From assembly GCA_037447655.1 (NCBI GenBank), contig JBBHKE010001215.1:33821-97820 (forward strand): DNA of 64,000 nucleotides. The letters run 5' to 3'. Position numbers and translations under genes: made by a program. This stretch comes from Zygnema cylindricum. Its lineage: Eukaryota > Streptophyta > Zygnematophyceae > Zygnematales > Zygnemataceae. The notes under the pieces were generated by a model. That model did no database searches. It was not told the DNA's origin and saw nothing but the letters and a program-made list of their open reading frames with translations. Position 1 is the first letter of the stretch. Each line of letters starts with the position of its first letter. Below, piece after piece: positions 54,507 through 64,000 of the stretch.

Positions 54507-55501
54507 GCTCGGAGACCTCCATTGGTCGACAGAGTAGGAAGCTCACACAAAGCCTCTACGATAACCATGACCCCTTTGTGTTTCATCAAAAATAATTGCC
54601 ACCTTGGCAGACAAAAACACTACCCACCTTCACTCGTGTGAAGAGACAACTTTCTTGAGTCGATAGCAAAAATAATATCTGATTTTTCTCCCCTTAGTAG
54701 TAAGTTATGAATGGTTAAAAATGTCCTTTTGTACAGGTGCTCTTTGAGAGAGAGGTGTCTATCTTAGATTTGCCTAAGTCTTAAACCCCTTTGTAATCCT
54801 TCTACTATAGAAGTACGACACCAATGAAATCAATGTGACTTACATAAAAATACAGGTGTTGATGTACTTTTTGTACGGCCATCGTACGGCATAGCTAAAC
54901 GTGGACGTCTTTCATATTCCGACTCGCTTTCATATTTCCTGAAATTTCGTCAACCCAATGTGATACCGCTACGTGTCATTTGGTGTGTCAACAACTATAA
55001 ACCGCCAAAGAGTTCATTTCGCGATCTTGGCGTTCACCATGGCCGTCTGATTTAGATCGGCTTGTAATACACGTCGTCGAAATAAATATTCACAATATTT
55101 GTTTCGTACGCTACTTCAAATACAACTCTCTCTATGTATCTCAGTTTGTTCTATCCGTTAAATGAAACATCCTACGTGTATTTGTTAAAATAGTTATCAA
55201 ACCTAATGTATCTCAGAACTGGTGTTAGACTATCAGACAAAGCTATCGGCTACTGGCAACTCTGACGGATAGCAGGTACCAGGATTAAATCCTGGTTCTG
55301 ACAGCTTTTTTGGTAAGTGTACCAAAACTCCTTCTTGTTTCCTTTAGATAACATAGGCATCCTTGGTTCTAACTCTCTCTCCAATCTTTGGTGACAGCGA
55401 CAAGTAGGGGAACTTGAGAGTAGAGTGACAAACAGGCTGCCTTTACTTCTTTCCTATTTTATTTTACAATTAGAAAACCTAGAAAATACCATATTTCTAC
55501 A
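54507..55501 (-). mobile_element. 3' LTR of C14
   Basis: About 995 bp, starting TGTAGAAATATGG at 55501 and ending near GAGCTGGA at 54507 (this boundary is approximate, as the usual TTTCA is missing). It is C10-like. Stem-loop CTTCACTCGTGTGAAG at 54628-54643, tRNA-like module about 55225-55300. Confidence 0.85.
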
Positions 55502-55574
55502 CTCCTCTTATTTTCTAGTCTCATTTTAGTTTGAGGCCAAATTTTTTTCGGCAAAAAAATAATGTAGGAGATGG
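55502..55574 (-). pseudogene. C14 polypurine tract and RNase H end
   Basis: The minus strand reads AAAATAAGAGGAG next to the LTR. Before it come the last RNase H codons, around FFCRKKFGLKLK. C15 interrupts it at 55575, and the rest is not in the window. Confidence 0.75.
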
Positions 55575-56578
55575 TGTAATTTTGTGACCTCCATTGGCCA
55601 CAAAATTTCCAGCCTATATGAAGCCTCTATGATAATATTTGCACCGATGAATTTAACACATAATATCAAGCACACGGTCAAGCAAGAGTTCAGACCAGCT
55701 TCACCCCTGTAAAGGCCCGACTCCCCTGAGTTAGAGGCAAAAAGAGTTTATTCATTTGCTCCCTTGAGCAGTGAGTTATGGCTGGCCAAAGATGGCCTAT
55801 ACATACAAAAGCCCTCACAACGAGAGGCGCCTACCTCTAAAATTCCTAAGTCTTATACCCCTCTCTAAACCAGCTTCTACTGATGTACGACACCAATCAC
55901 AGAACTATGTATTATAGAAAAATACAAGTGGCGGAGTACTTTCTGTATGGCCATTCTACGACATGACCAAAAAGGTGACGCCTGTCACATCCAGACTCAT
56001 TGAGATGTGTCCCGAAGATTTCGAAAGTCAATGAGATGTTGCCACGTGTCATCTTCTGTGAGAGTGACCACAAACCGCTAAAGCCACCATTCCGCGATAT
56101 TAGCTTGCTCTATGGACGTCTGATCACACATCGGCTTTTGATACAAGTCGTTGAAACAAATGTCAGTATCATTTGTTTCGTCTGGTACATTCCGCACAAT
56201 TGAATCTATGTTCCTATGTTCGTTCACCTAGTTAAATGAAATATCCCACATGTACATGTTTAAATACATATCACACCCAATATATCCCTACACTGATCCT
56301 AGACTATAGGACAAAGCTATCGGCTACCGACTACTTTAACAGACGGTAGGTACCAAGATCAAATCTTGGTTCCTGCAGCCACTTTTTGGTAAGGGAAACT
56401 GTTTTTGCTGTCTATTTCCTGGACAACACAAGCAACAATGGCTCTGGCTCATTTCTCCAGTTTTCAGTGACTGCGACAAGTTTGGGGACTTCGAGAGTGG
56501 GGCAAGAGACAAACTGCCCTAGCTGTGTTCCTTTTATTTTTATGTAAGATAGACCTTTTAAAGTACATTATTTCAACA
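55575..56578 (-). mobile_element. 3' LTR of C15
   Basis: 1,004 bp, TGTTGAAATAATG to AAAATTACA on the minus strand. Three stem-loops at plus 55700-55715, 55720-55733 and 55757-55770 (TGCTCCCTTGAGCA). tRNA-like module at 56305-56380. A GATGG flank precedes it at 55570-55574, but the other end of C15 is outside the window. Confidence 0.9.
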
Positions 56579-57753
56579 CTCCTCTTAGTTTCTAATCTAT
56601 CTTCTGTTTTAATCCACACTTATCTGTGCAAAATACTAACTTAGGGGAAGGCACTAGTTTTGTCATCATGTTTGCTACCATCTCCCCGTCTGGTTTAAAT
56701 TCCAAACTTATGATTTTGTTTTCAACCTTTTTCCGTAACAAAGTTTTGTTTGATATCCATGGGCTTTACTTTAAAGTGATGTTTTGGATTTGCTGCAGTT
56801 GCAATTGCAGCTTGATTATCACAAAAAATCATTTGCACTCTATCTTTCATATAGCCAAGTTCTTGAAGCAAAGATTTTACCCACATCAATTCTTTCACAG
56901 TTGAACAAGAGGCCATATACTTAGCCTCCGTGGTGGACTGAGCAATAACCTTTAGTTGCTTGCTGCTCGAACAACAAGCCCTATTTCCAACTTACAACAC
57001 ATACCCAAAAGTACATCTCTTCATCGGAGCATCCCTATAATAGGCATCACTCCAAGTGGTGATGTCAGTATTATCCCCTCCCAGATGCAACCATAGATCT
57101 CTTGTTCCTACCAAGTACCGCATTACCCTCTTGGCTGTTTCCCAGTTTTTCTTTTTAGGATCATTCAAGCTTCTACTTAAGACTCCTACAACAACTGCTA
57201 TGTCAAAACGGGTACAGTTAATAAAGTATATCAAACCGCCGACAACCTGTCTGTACGAAATAGTTTTTATAAACTTTATTTCCTCCGGTCCTTACTCCTC
57301 AACCAAAACCACAACTTCCCATTCTATACTCCCTTCGTTTCCCTTTTTTAAATCCATTGGAATAGTACAACTATTTTCTTTATCCATTTTAAATTTTTCG
57401 AGCATGTTTTTGATTGCTTCTCTTAGAGTTAAGCTAATGATTTTTTTTCTCTTTTTCTCTCCATCTAGATTCCGAGAATATATTTTGCATCCCCCAATCC
57501 TTCATTTGAACTCTACTCTTTAGATCATTTTTCAACCTATTGATTTTCTCTATTGATTTACTCAAGACAAGCAAATCATCAATTTAGATAGCAATGAAAA
57601 TTATACCTTCCTCATCCTCAAATAGATTAATAGAATAATCTAAAAAATTTCGGATGTATCCTAAACTTGTCAAAAACTCGTCCAGTTTTTTGTCTATTAG
57701 CGCGATGCGTGTTTAAGTCCATAAAGGGACTTTATCAACCTACACACCTTGCT
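56579..57753 (-). pseudogene. C15 polypurine tract, RNase H and part of RT
   Basis: The minus strand: AAACTAAGAGGAG tract (56579-56591), RNase H frames 56916-56722 (MWVKSLLQELGY, CDNQAAIATAANP) and 57234-56992 (RYLVGTRDLWLHLGGDNTD, TTWSDAYYRDAPM), then RT. The catalytic motif reads stop-IDDLLVLSK in place of YVDDLLVLSK near 57590-57560. It ends at SKVCRLIKS (57753), where C16 begins. Confidence 0.9.
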
Positions 57754-58209
57754 TGAAATTCTATAAGTTCCATTTCCCCACAAAATTTGCCGATCCAAAG
57801 AAGCTTATCTAGATAGTGCTGACTCGAAGTTGATATTAACCCAAATGAGTGACACCTTGACAGTCAAAACTTCAATACAGTTTCACCCCCCGTGAAAGAA
57901 GACTTTCTGTGTGCTCGGTTCCCCCATAGAATGTAAAGTTATAATATGAGTATTTGGACACATTCCCCCACTTTGAATTTCCCTTAAAAATGCAGCCAAC
58001 CTGGCATGCCAAAACTTTGTCGACTACGCCTTTGTGTAGCGTGGACTCCCCTAAGTTCGCAGCAAAAAGAATCTCTGAATTTTCTCCCCTGAGCATTAAG
58101 TTATGGCTATTCAAAGACATCAAATTTATACAGAATGCCTTCGGGAGAGAGGGCTTCCAAAAATGTCTAAGTACTATGAGCCTACTCAAATTATCATACA
58201 CTATATAAT
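57754..58209 (-). mobile_element. C16 3' LTR remnant, left half deleted
   Basis: The minus strand keeps only the end of an S3-type LTR (stem-loop region to TAGAATTTCA at 57754). It lacks the LTR start, tRNA-like module and GTAC palindrome. A reading frame of the interior runs through it without a polypurine tract in between, so a deletion removed that segment. The inner boundary is approximate. Confidence 0.72.
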
Positions 58210-58931
58210 GTACATTATATATTTTTTTTCTTTTCCCTTTTCCTTTCATAAAATTAAGAAAAATACTCTCATATTTACAACAGTGCATTAGATGAACCAA
58301 ATTAATAATTGTTTCACACATTTTATTTAGCATCTTACTTTTCATAAATTCGAGCCGAAATTTAATCCACATCTCTTTTCCATCCACACTAAATCCAATT
58401 TCCCTCTTGCAATTCAAACAGCTTGCCCCATCTCCAATCTGCAACACACATCTAGATGCTAACCCTTTTACATGCACACCTTCATAAATGGCATCACTCC
58501 CTTTAGTGAGGTCAAACCCATTACCCCCAAAAATTGAACTATCCTCACTCTCTCCCATCGATTTCTTTCCACTATCACTTTCTATTTTTTTTCCGAAATA
58601 GTATTTCTCCTCCCCTAAATCTTTCATTAAATAATCCTCTTCTCCACTATCCTTTAAAACCCCTTCTAGTTTTACTTCCCCCCTTTCCTCGGAATCCATT
58701 GAAGTTGTTCTATCCGACTAGTTTTTCTGTTTCCTACATATCTATAAAATTATCCTCATTATTTCTAACTCCCTCAAGTATCTCCCTTCCCTTTACTTCC
58801 CTTAGTATTCCAAAAGTACTAATACAATTATTAGTGAAACACTTCCCCACAAGTGCTTTTCGAAAAGCAATCCCGCCATCGTAAACTCCTAATAAGTGAA
58901 GTATGTTCCATCAAACATAGGCACCCTAGAT
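58210..58931 (-). pseudogene. C16 interior: gag start fused to RNase H-like remnant
   Basis: On the minus strand a short gag start (PSRVPMFDGTYF, then AGLLFEKHLW) is followed within about 150 bp by an open frame from 58699. That frame contains MDSEERGEVKLEGVLKD, DLGEEKYYFGKKIESDSGKK, LTKGSDAIYEG, RCVLQIGDGASCLNCK and LNKMCETIINLVHLMH. These phrases echo the end of copia pol (DLGEAKYILGIQMERDRGKK, SDAGYRD, GYVLQIGFGACCWGSK). No protease, integrase or RT core remains. The layout matches the tail of C9. Confidence 0.7.
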
Positions 58932-58946
58932 GGTAGGCCCATAACT
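58932..58946 (-). promoter_or_regulatory. Half-tRNA primer-binding site of C16
   Basis: The minus strand reads AGTTATGGGCCTACC, 13 of 15 matches to the clade consensus. Confidence 0.83.
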
Positions 58947-60086
58947 TGAAATTCTATGGGCTCTATTACCACACAGAATTCGCAGGTCCAAATAAGCTAA
59001 TCTAGATAGTGTCAACTCCAAGTATATATAAACCCAAATTATTGACCTTTTGACAATCAGAAACCCCATTATAGCTTCACCCTTGTGAAATAAGACCTTC
59101 TGTGTGCTCAGTTCCACCACATAATGTAAAGTTAGAATATGAGTTTTGGATAACATTCCTCTCTTTGACTTTCGCTTAGAAATGCAACCACCTTGGCAAG
59201 CAAACACTTTGACTCACTACACCCCTATATAGCATAGACTCCTTTGAGTCGGCAGCAAAAAGAATCACTGAATTTGGTTAACTGAATTGATAGTTATGGC
59301 TGGCCAAAGTTTGCCTTTTATACAAGATGCTCTCTAGTAGCGGCGGCTACCTACCCAAATTATTCTAAGTACTAAACCCCTCTCTAAACCCCCTAATACT
59401 AAGGTACTGACCAATCACAAGACTGTATTCTACAATAAAGTATAGATGCCAAGGTACTTTCTTTACGAACAGTGTACGATGTTGCCATAATGCGACATTT
59501 GTCACATCCAAATTTGTTGCATTTCGTTCCGGAGATTTCGTAAACCCGTATCATGTTGCCACGTGTCATCCAGAGTGGCGGAGTTCGCAAACCGCCAAAT
59601 TGTCCTTAGCGCGAAGTCGGCGCTAACCACGACTGTCTGATTTATATCGGTATTTAATACATATCGTTAAAACAAATGTCTATATTTTTTGTATCGTCCG
59701 GTACTAACAGTACATCTGTTTCTATGCCCTATAAACGGTAATCTAGTTAAATGGAAAAATCTACGTGTACATGTTTATATAGATATCAAACCCATTAAAT
59801 CTTAGCACCAGTCCCAGACTAAATGGATAAAGCTACCGGCTATTGGTGATTAGACGAACGGCAAGTACCAGGATCAATTCTTGGGTCCGTCAAGTACCTT
59901 TTAGTAAATCTACCTAATTCACCCCCTATCTTCTCTAGTAAGCTTAGGCAGCCATGGCTCTAGCTCCTCTTATCCAGCCTTTAGTGACTACGACAAGTGT
60001 GGGGGCTTGGAGAGGAGAGTTAGAGGCAGACTGCCTTTGCTCTTTTCTAATCTGATACAGACCTAGAAAATACTCAAATATCAACA
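58947..60086 (-). mobile_element. 5' LTR of C16
   Basis: 1,140 bp, TGTTGATATTTGAG to AATTTCA on the minus strand, the same family as S3. tRNA-like module at plus 59812-59890, early hairpin about 59956-60025, G-box gccacgtgtcatcc near 59560. Flanks TTGCT (57749-57753) and CCCCT (60087-60091) do not match, so the insertion history is unclear. Confidence 0.88.
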
Positions 60087-60146
60087 CCCCTCATCATGGT
60101 TTCCCAGTATATAAACCCTTTCCTATTGAAAATGGGCACTCTGGAG
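60087..60146 (-). pseudogene. C15 gag N-terminal fragment
   Basis: The minus strand encodes SRVPIFNRKGFIYWETMMRG, the start of C15 Gag. Between this and the RT fragment at 57753 everything is missing apart from C16, so C15 lost most of its interior before or during C16 acquisition. Confidence 0.8.
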
Positions 60147-60161
60147 GGTGGGCCCATAACT
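60147..60161 (-). promoter_or_regulatory. Half-tRNA primer-binding site of C15
   Basis: The minus strand reads AGTTATGGGCCCACC, 14 of 15 matches to the clade consensus. Confidence 0.86.
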
Positions 60162-61026
60162 TTTAATTCTGTGGCCTCCATTGGCCCACGGAATTTCCAG
60201 CCTATATGAAGCCTCTAGGATAATATTTGACTTTAACACCAAATATTAAGCACAGGCTCAAGCAAGAGTTGTGACTAGCTTCGCCCCTCGTCAAGGCCCA
60301 ACTTTTTTGAGTTAGACGCAAAAAGAATTTTTGCATTTGCTCCCTTGAACAGTTAGTTATGCTTGGCCAAAGATGGTCTATAAATACAGAAGCCCTCACA
60401 GAGAGAGGCGGCTACCTCTAAAATTCCTTAGTCCTATACCCCTCTTTAAACCCCCTTCTACTGACCTACAGCACCAATCACAAGATTGCATAGTATAGAA
60501 AAATAGAAGTGCCGGAGTACTTTGTGTACGGCCATTCTATGACATGACCAAAAAGGTGACGCTTGTAACTTCCACACTCGTTGAGATGCGTCTTCGAGAT
60601 TTCGGAAGTCAATGAGATGCTGCCATGTGTCATGTAGTGTGATGGTGACCACAAACCGCCAAAATGACCATTCGAAGATGTCCTCTTGCTCCATGGACAT
60701 ATGATTGGACATCGACTTTTGATACAAGCCGTTGAAACAAATGTCAGTATAATTTGTTTCGTTGGGTACATTCCATTGAACTAAATCTATTTTCCTATGT
60801 TTGTTCCCCTAGTTAGATAAAATCACCTACATGTACATGTTTAAATACATATCACACCCAATATATCTTGGTCTTAGCCTATATGACAAAGCTATCGGCT
60901 ACTGGCAACTTTGACGAACGGTAGGTACTAGGATCAAATCGTGGTTACGGCAGCCACCTTTTGGTAAGGGGGGTTGTTTTTGGTGTTTGTCTCCTATACA
61001 CCACTGGCAGCCATGGGTGTGGCTCA
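60162..61026 (-). mobile_element. 5' LTR of C15, interrupted by C17
   Basis: Aligns with the C15 3' LTR from its end up to about 56400 in that copy, then is cut by C17 at 61027. tRNA-like module at about 60877-60950. The missing LTR start should lie beyond C17, outside the window. GCTCA at 61022-61026 is the expected left half of the C17 target duplication. Confidence 0.88.
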
Positions 61027-61604
61027 TGTTGGTTTTTGAAAAGTTGGTTTCGTGCACACACGACGTTTCGTGAGTGCGCGTGTTCGCGTGCGTATTTAAT
61101 TAACGAAATTAATGTGGTGGTTCGAATGGTTTGTGGATTGGGGGAGTAGATGTACGAGGAAAATTAAAAGGAACTTTTTGGACCAAAAACTGTTTATGGG
61201 GATTTTTGGTAATTTTATCTGAGGATTTCTCTCAGATCTGTTGGCAGAATTGTCTGAAATTCTGCATGTGTGTTCCTATTTGTATTGTTAATATTTTCAC
61301 AGATTTGCAGGTCTATTGTGTGTCTGGTCTGTGTTTTACTTCATTGTGAAGTTAGTCTGTTTAATCAAAGTTCTGGCAGACTGTTTTTCTGCAACTTTGA
61401 CTAGATGATGTGATCACTCTGTTTATTATTTTTATCTCAAACTTTGTGATGTTATTTTATAGCCTATATAATATCTGTTAATTTAGTTTCAGCTTGTTTT
61501 GTTAATTCTGTTGAATTCTGTGTCTATCCAAAGTACGCTGTTTTTAGGGTAGTCTGTGGTACTTCCGAGGGTGAATCCATGGCTAGAAATGGCTATGGAC
61601 AACA
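61027..61604 (+). mobile_element. 5' LTR of C17
   Basis: TGTTGGTTTTTGAAAAG to GACAACA, 578 bp, about half the length of the C8 LTR to which it is related. It has a strong hairpin CAAAGTT...AACTTTG with inner GCAGA/TCTGC pairing (61366-61399) and a GTGATCAC palindrome just after. The gag ATG lies at 61579, 26 nt before the LTR end. Confidence 0.94.
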
Positions 61605-62868
61605 GGTTATGGGCCCACGCCCGTGGCTACCCATATTGGATGAATCTTACTTACCCATATTTGATGGAACTGAATATTATTGTTGGAGGAGTATTATGGA
61701 GAGCTACTTCAAGTTGAGGGAGCTTATGGATGTGGTGGATGGGACATGTGTCGAAACATCAGCTGAATGGGAGGAGAAAAACCTGGAGAGCTTGAGGATT
61801 ATCAAGCTATCTATGACTAAGGAATTTGTAATGATGTACCTTGATGTGAAGAGTGCAGCTGAATTATGGAAGTTTTTAGAATGCACTTATCAAAAGACTT
61901 CTGTGTATCACTGGATGATTAGTGCTACAAAAATATTTGAATATAAATATGATGGTGGTAGCATGTTGAAATATTGCCTTAGTTTGCAAAGATTGTTTGC
62001 AGAAAATGATATTGCGGGAGGAAACTTTACAAATGTTCAAAAGGCTCTCTTGTTAATGAAAGGATTACCTAAGGAATATAGGTGTGCTTTTGATAGATTA
62101 AACCAAGTTGATAAAAAGGATTGGAATTTATCTTTAGCAATCAGATTTGTTTTAGATGAAGAGGATGATAAGGAGGCTCTAAAGAATAGGGGGAATTTTC
62201 AAGATGTTAAACCACAATTCCAGAAAAATAGAAAAAGTTGTAAATCAGAAAATTGTTTTTATTGTAATGTTTTAGGGCATACCTTCAGGGTATGTCCGGT
62301 ATATAAAAGTGCATGTGTCACAAGAAATTTCAGAAAAGGATGGGATGACAATCGAGTTCGACCCCCTAAACGAGGGGTTACCCTTCCCGTTGACGAATTT
62401 GTATATTTGCCGATTGTTGCTCCTCTAGATATGGAACATGAGGAAGGAAAAGAAATATTTTTTGACACCGAAAATGGAGTGGAGAAAGAGGTGACTGAAA
62501 ATGGGTCAGATTTTATCACATCTTCCAACGACAGATTGGTGAGTGATAAAGATTCGCAAGTGGAAGAATTTATTGAAGTAAGAATAGTAGGAGGAAGTGA
62601 AGGTGACTTGGAAGTGGAAACGGGAAAAACTGAAAATAATTTGCATGAACATTGTGATTCATTTAGAGAAGGAGAGAAGAAAAAAGTTCAGAAAATTGGT
62701 GTAAGTAAAGAGCCCTATAATATGAGAAAAAAAAAAAAAAAAAATGCAAAAATTGAGAAAATACCAAAATTCATTAAGAAAATGAAGAAAAGAAGAAAAA
62801 TTGAGAGGACCACCCGTAGAAGAAAACATGTGCCAAAAGTGGTAAAAAGAAAACGGCGTGAAAAATAA
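61579..62868 (+). CDS. C17 Gag protein, intact
   Basis: The 429-residue copia-type Gag would form the particle that packages element RNA. MARNGYGQQ is encoded by the LTR and VMGP by the primer site. A capsid-type region follows (FDGTEYYCWRSIMESYF, AAELWKFLECTYQ, YKYDGGSMLKYCLSLQRLF, LLLMKGLPKEYRCAFDRL; residues about 28-200). One CCHC zinc knuckle CFYCNVLGHTFRVC sits at residues 226-239. The C-terminal 170 residues are first acidic, then strongly Lys/Arg-rich (about 370-429), which may help RNA binding or nuclear entry. A run of 18 A at 62727-62744 lies in frame. The ATG at 61579 is chosen because equivalent LTR-internal starts recur in C6, C8 and C10. The stop precedes any protease motif. 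Confidence 0.9.
   Translation: MARNGYGQQVMGPRPWLPILDESYLPIFDGTEYYCWRSIMESYFKLRELMDVVDGTCVETSAEWEEKNLESLRIIKLSMTKEFVMMYLDVKSAAELWKFLECTYQKTSVYHWMISATKIFEYKYDGGSMLKYCLSLQRLFAENDIAGGNFTNVQKALLLMKGLPKEYRCAFDRLNQVDKKDWNLSLAIRFVLDEEDDKEALKNRGNFQDVKPQFQKNRKSCKSENCFYCNVLGHTFRVCPVYKSACVTRNFRKGWDDNRVRPPKRGVTLPVDEFVYLPIVAPLDMEHEEGKEIFFDTENGVEKEVTENGSDFITSSNDRLVSDKDSQVEEFIEVRIVGGSEGDLEVETGKTENNLHEHCDSFREGEKKKVQKIGVSKEPYNMRKKKKKNAKIEKIPKFIKKMKKRRKIERTTRRRKHVPKVVKRKRREK
61605..61619 (+). promoter_or_regulatory. Half-tRNA primer-binding site of C17
   Basis: GGTTATGGGCCCACG, 14 of 15 matches, directly after the LTR and translated within gag. Confidence 0.92.
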
Positions 62869-63522
62869 TTTTATTGAGGAAACTACCTTTAACATTCGGT
62901 TATATTTGTGGAATCTCGAATTTAGCATTTTTGTTTTGAAATTGGTTGAAAAGAGAGTTTTTAAAGGATTCAGTAAGGGGTTTGAGAAATTTAGAAAAAT
63001 TGAAAAGTTTTTCATTTTTGGAAATTGTTGTGGTAGTTAGAGGAATATGTGGGATTTTTTTTGTTGGAATTTGGTCTATTTCGGTATTTTGTTTTGAGGA
63101 AATAGATTTTGATTTATTTATTTTTAATGGGAAATTTTGGGATCCGATTATTAAATGGAAAAAGAAAAATTTTGAAATTTGATTTGTTTTGTTAAGGTAG
63201 AAGTTATTTGAGTGGGATATATTCGTGTGATACTTTGGTAGAAATTTGACTTGTGACAGAATTTTGGAAAGTAAAATTGAGGTGTAGATTATGGTAGAAA
63301 TGATTTTTTTTTTGTTGTAATCGAGAAAAAAAAAAAAAAAAAACTGTTATAAAATGTGGAAAGATTTATGGAGGTAGCGGAAGCAGTGGTGGAACAAGAA
63401 AAAAAAAAATTAGTCGGAGGCATTTGGCGGATTTTAATGGAGGAGGCAGCTGAAGGCAAGAGTGACAGTTGGTAACATTGGTGACAGCTAATGACCTGGC
63501 GCCATGGACGCACGAAACTAAA
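62869..63522 (+). other. C17 spacer between gag and 3' LTR, no pol
   Basis: About 650 bp, T-rich then A-rich, with only short frames lacking copia motifs. An A run lies at 63326-63343. The stretch near 63420-63500 is purine-rich. It resembles non-coding filler of non-autonomous retroelements. Confidence 0.8.
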
Positions 63523-63534
63523 TTTTCGGGGGAG
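63523..63534 (+). promoter_or_regulatory. Polypurine tract of C17
   Basis: TTTTCGGGGGAG abuts the 3' LTR, identical to the C8 tract. Confidence 0.92.
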
Positions 63535-64000
63535 TGTTGGTTTTTGAAAAGTTGGTTTCGTGCACACACGACGTTTCGTGAGTGCGCGTGTTCGCGTGCG
63601 TATTTAATTAACGAAATTAATGTGGTGGTTCGAATGGTTTGCGGATTGGGGGAGTAGATGTACGAGGAAAATTAAAAGGAACTTTTTGGACCAAAAACTG
63701 TTTATGGGGATTTTTGGTAATTTTATCTGAGGATTTCTCTCAGATCTGTTGGCAGAATTGTCTGAAATTCTGCATGTGTGTTCCTATTTGTATTGTTAAT
63801 ATTTTCACAGATTTGCAGGTCTATTGTGTGTCTGGTCTGTGTTTTACTTCATTGTGAAGTTAGTCTGTTTAATCAAAGTTCTGGCAGACTGTTTTTCTGC
63901 AACTTTGACTAGATGATGTGATCACTCTGTTTATTATTTTTATCTGAAACTTTGTGATGTTATTTTATAGCCTATATAATATCTGTTAATTTAGTTTCAG
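63535..64000 (+). mobile_element. 3' LTR of C17, cut by window end
   Basis: The first 466 bp of the LTR are present. Differences from the 5' LTR are one T/C near 63642 and one C/G near 63940. The hairpin is at 63874-63907. The remaining 112 bp and the right target duplication (expected GCTCA) lie outside. Confidence 0.95.

Larger units (their letters stand above)
61027..64000 (+). mobile_element. C17, young gag-only LTR retrotransposon
   Basis: The 578-bp 5' LTR, primer site, one intact Gag gene, spacer, polypurine tract and the first 466 bp of the 3' LTR are present; the window ends inside the 3' LTR. The LTRs align without gaps over 466 bp with two differences, so the insertion is recent. 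No protease, integrase, RT or RNase H exists between gag and the 3' LTR. The element must use another element's enzymes if it moves. Confidence 0.94.

Noticed and set aside
57754-60091. Target duplication for C16
   Set aside because: Flanks TTGCT and CCCCT do not match, and the host C15 is not continuous across the site, so clean insertion cannot be claimed.
61131-61349. 72-residue frame repeated at 63639-63857
   Set aside because: It lies in both C17 LTRs because the LTRs are duplicated. No domain and no reason to think it is translated.

Overview
The window is intergenic plant DNA built almost entirely of long terminal repeat (LTR) retrotransposons of the Ty1/copia superfamily. I found no host gene. 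A land-plant origin is inferred from the copia pol order (protease-integrase-reverse transcriptase-RNase H), plant-type primer-binding sites matching initiator tRNA-Met, a hAT-type miniature element and the nested-TE architecture. The species cannot be named from this sequence.

Layout, using my own labels. 1-205: GA microsatellite. 722-1410: non-autonomous hAT element with a perfect 8-bp target duplication. 1932-5713: C1, a truncated copia (+) with a conventional tRNA-Met 3'-end primer site. 5714-10733: C2 (-), split by solo LTR S1 (8495-9593). 10734-12961: two short (+) pieces, C3 and C4. 12962-20068: C5 (-), split by the complete element C6 (+, 13145-19564, target duplication GTAAG). 20069-28912: C7 (+), split by C8 (22423-27129), whose 5' LTR is itself split by solo LTR S2 (23504-24680). 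28913-41005: C9 (+), split by the complete element C10 (-, 30397-36870, GGGAG) and solo LTR S3 (-, 38473-39682, CATTG). 41006-44458: an LTR-like block and an island I cannot classify. 44459-54506: C12 (+), split by the complete element C13 (47085-54429, TAAGG), which holds solo LTR S4 (-). 54507-61026: minus-strand pieces C14, C15 and C16. 61027-64000: C17 (+), a young element with near-identical LTRs and one intact Gag-only gene.

The main discovery is that C2-C10 and C12-C17 form one clade with unusual shared RNA biology. First, the primer site is GGTTATGGGCCCACC, directly after the LTR. It is complementary to the anticodon arm of initiator tRNA-Met rather than its 3' end, so priming by a half-tRNA is implied. 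Second, the gag ATG lies inside the LTR end and gag reads through the primer site, so the tRNA complement is translated as the Gag motif QVMGP. Third, the LTRs of all autonomous-type members carry an antisense tRNA-like module in U3, a long covarying hairpin with a conserved loop near the LTR start, a GTAC-rich palindrome, and two or three short covarying stem-loops about 70 nt after the TATA-like box. Fourth, the same primer site and Gag start are used by LTRs of an otherwise unrelated family (C8, C17, S1, S4). That family contains no pol in this window and looks like a gag-only satellite.

All pol genes seen are pseudogenes. The only apparently intact protein is the C17 Gag. The nested duplications give a relative insertion order, and C17 is clearly the youngest.
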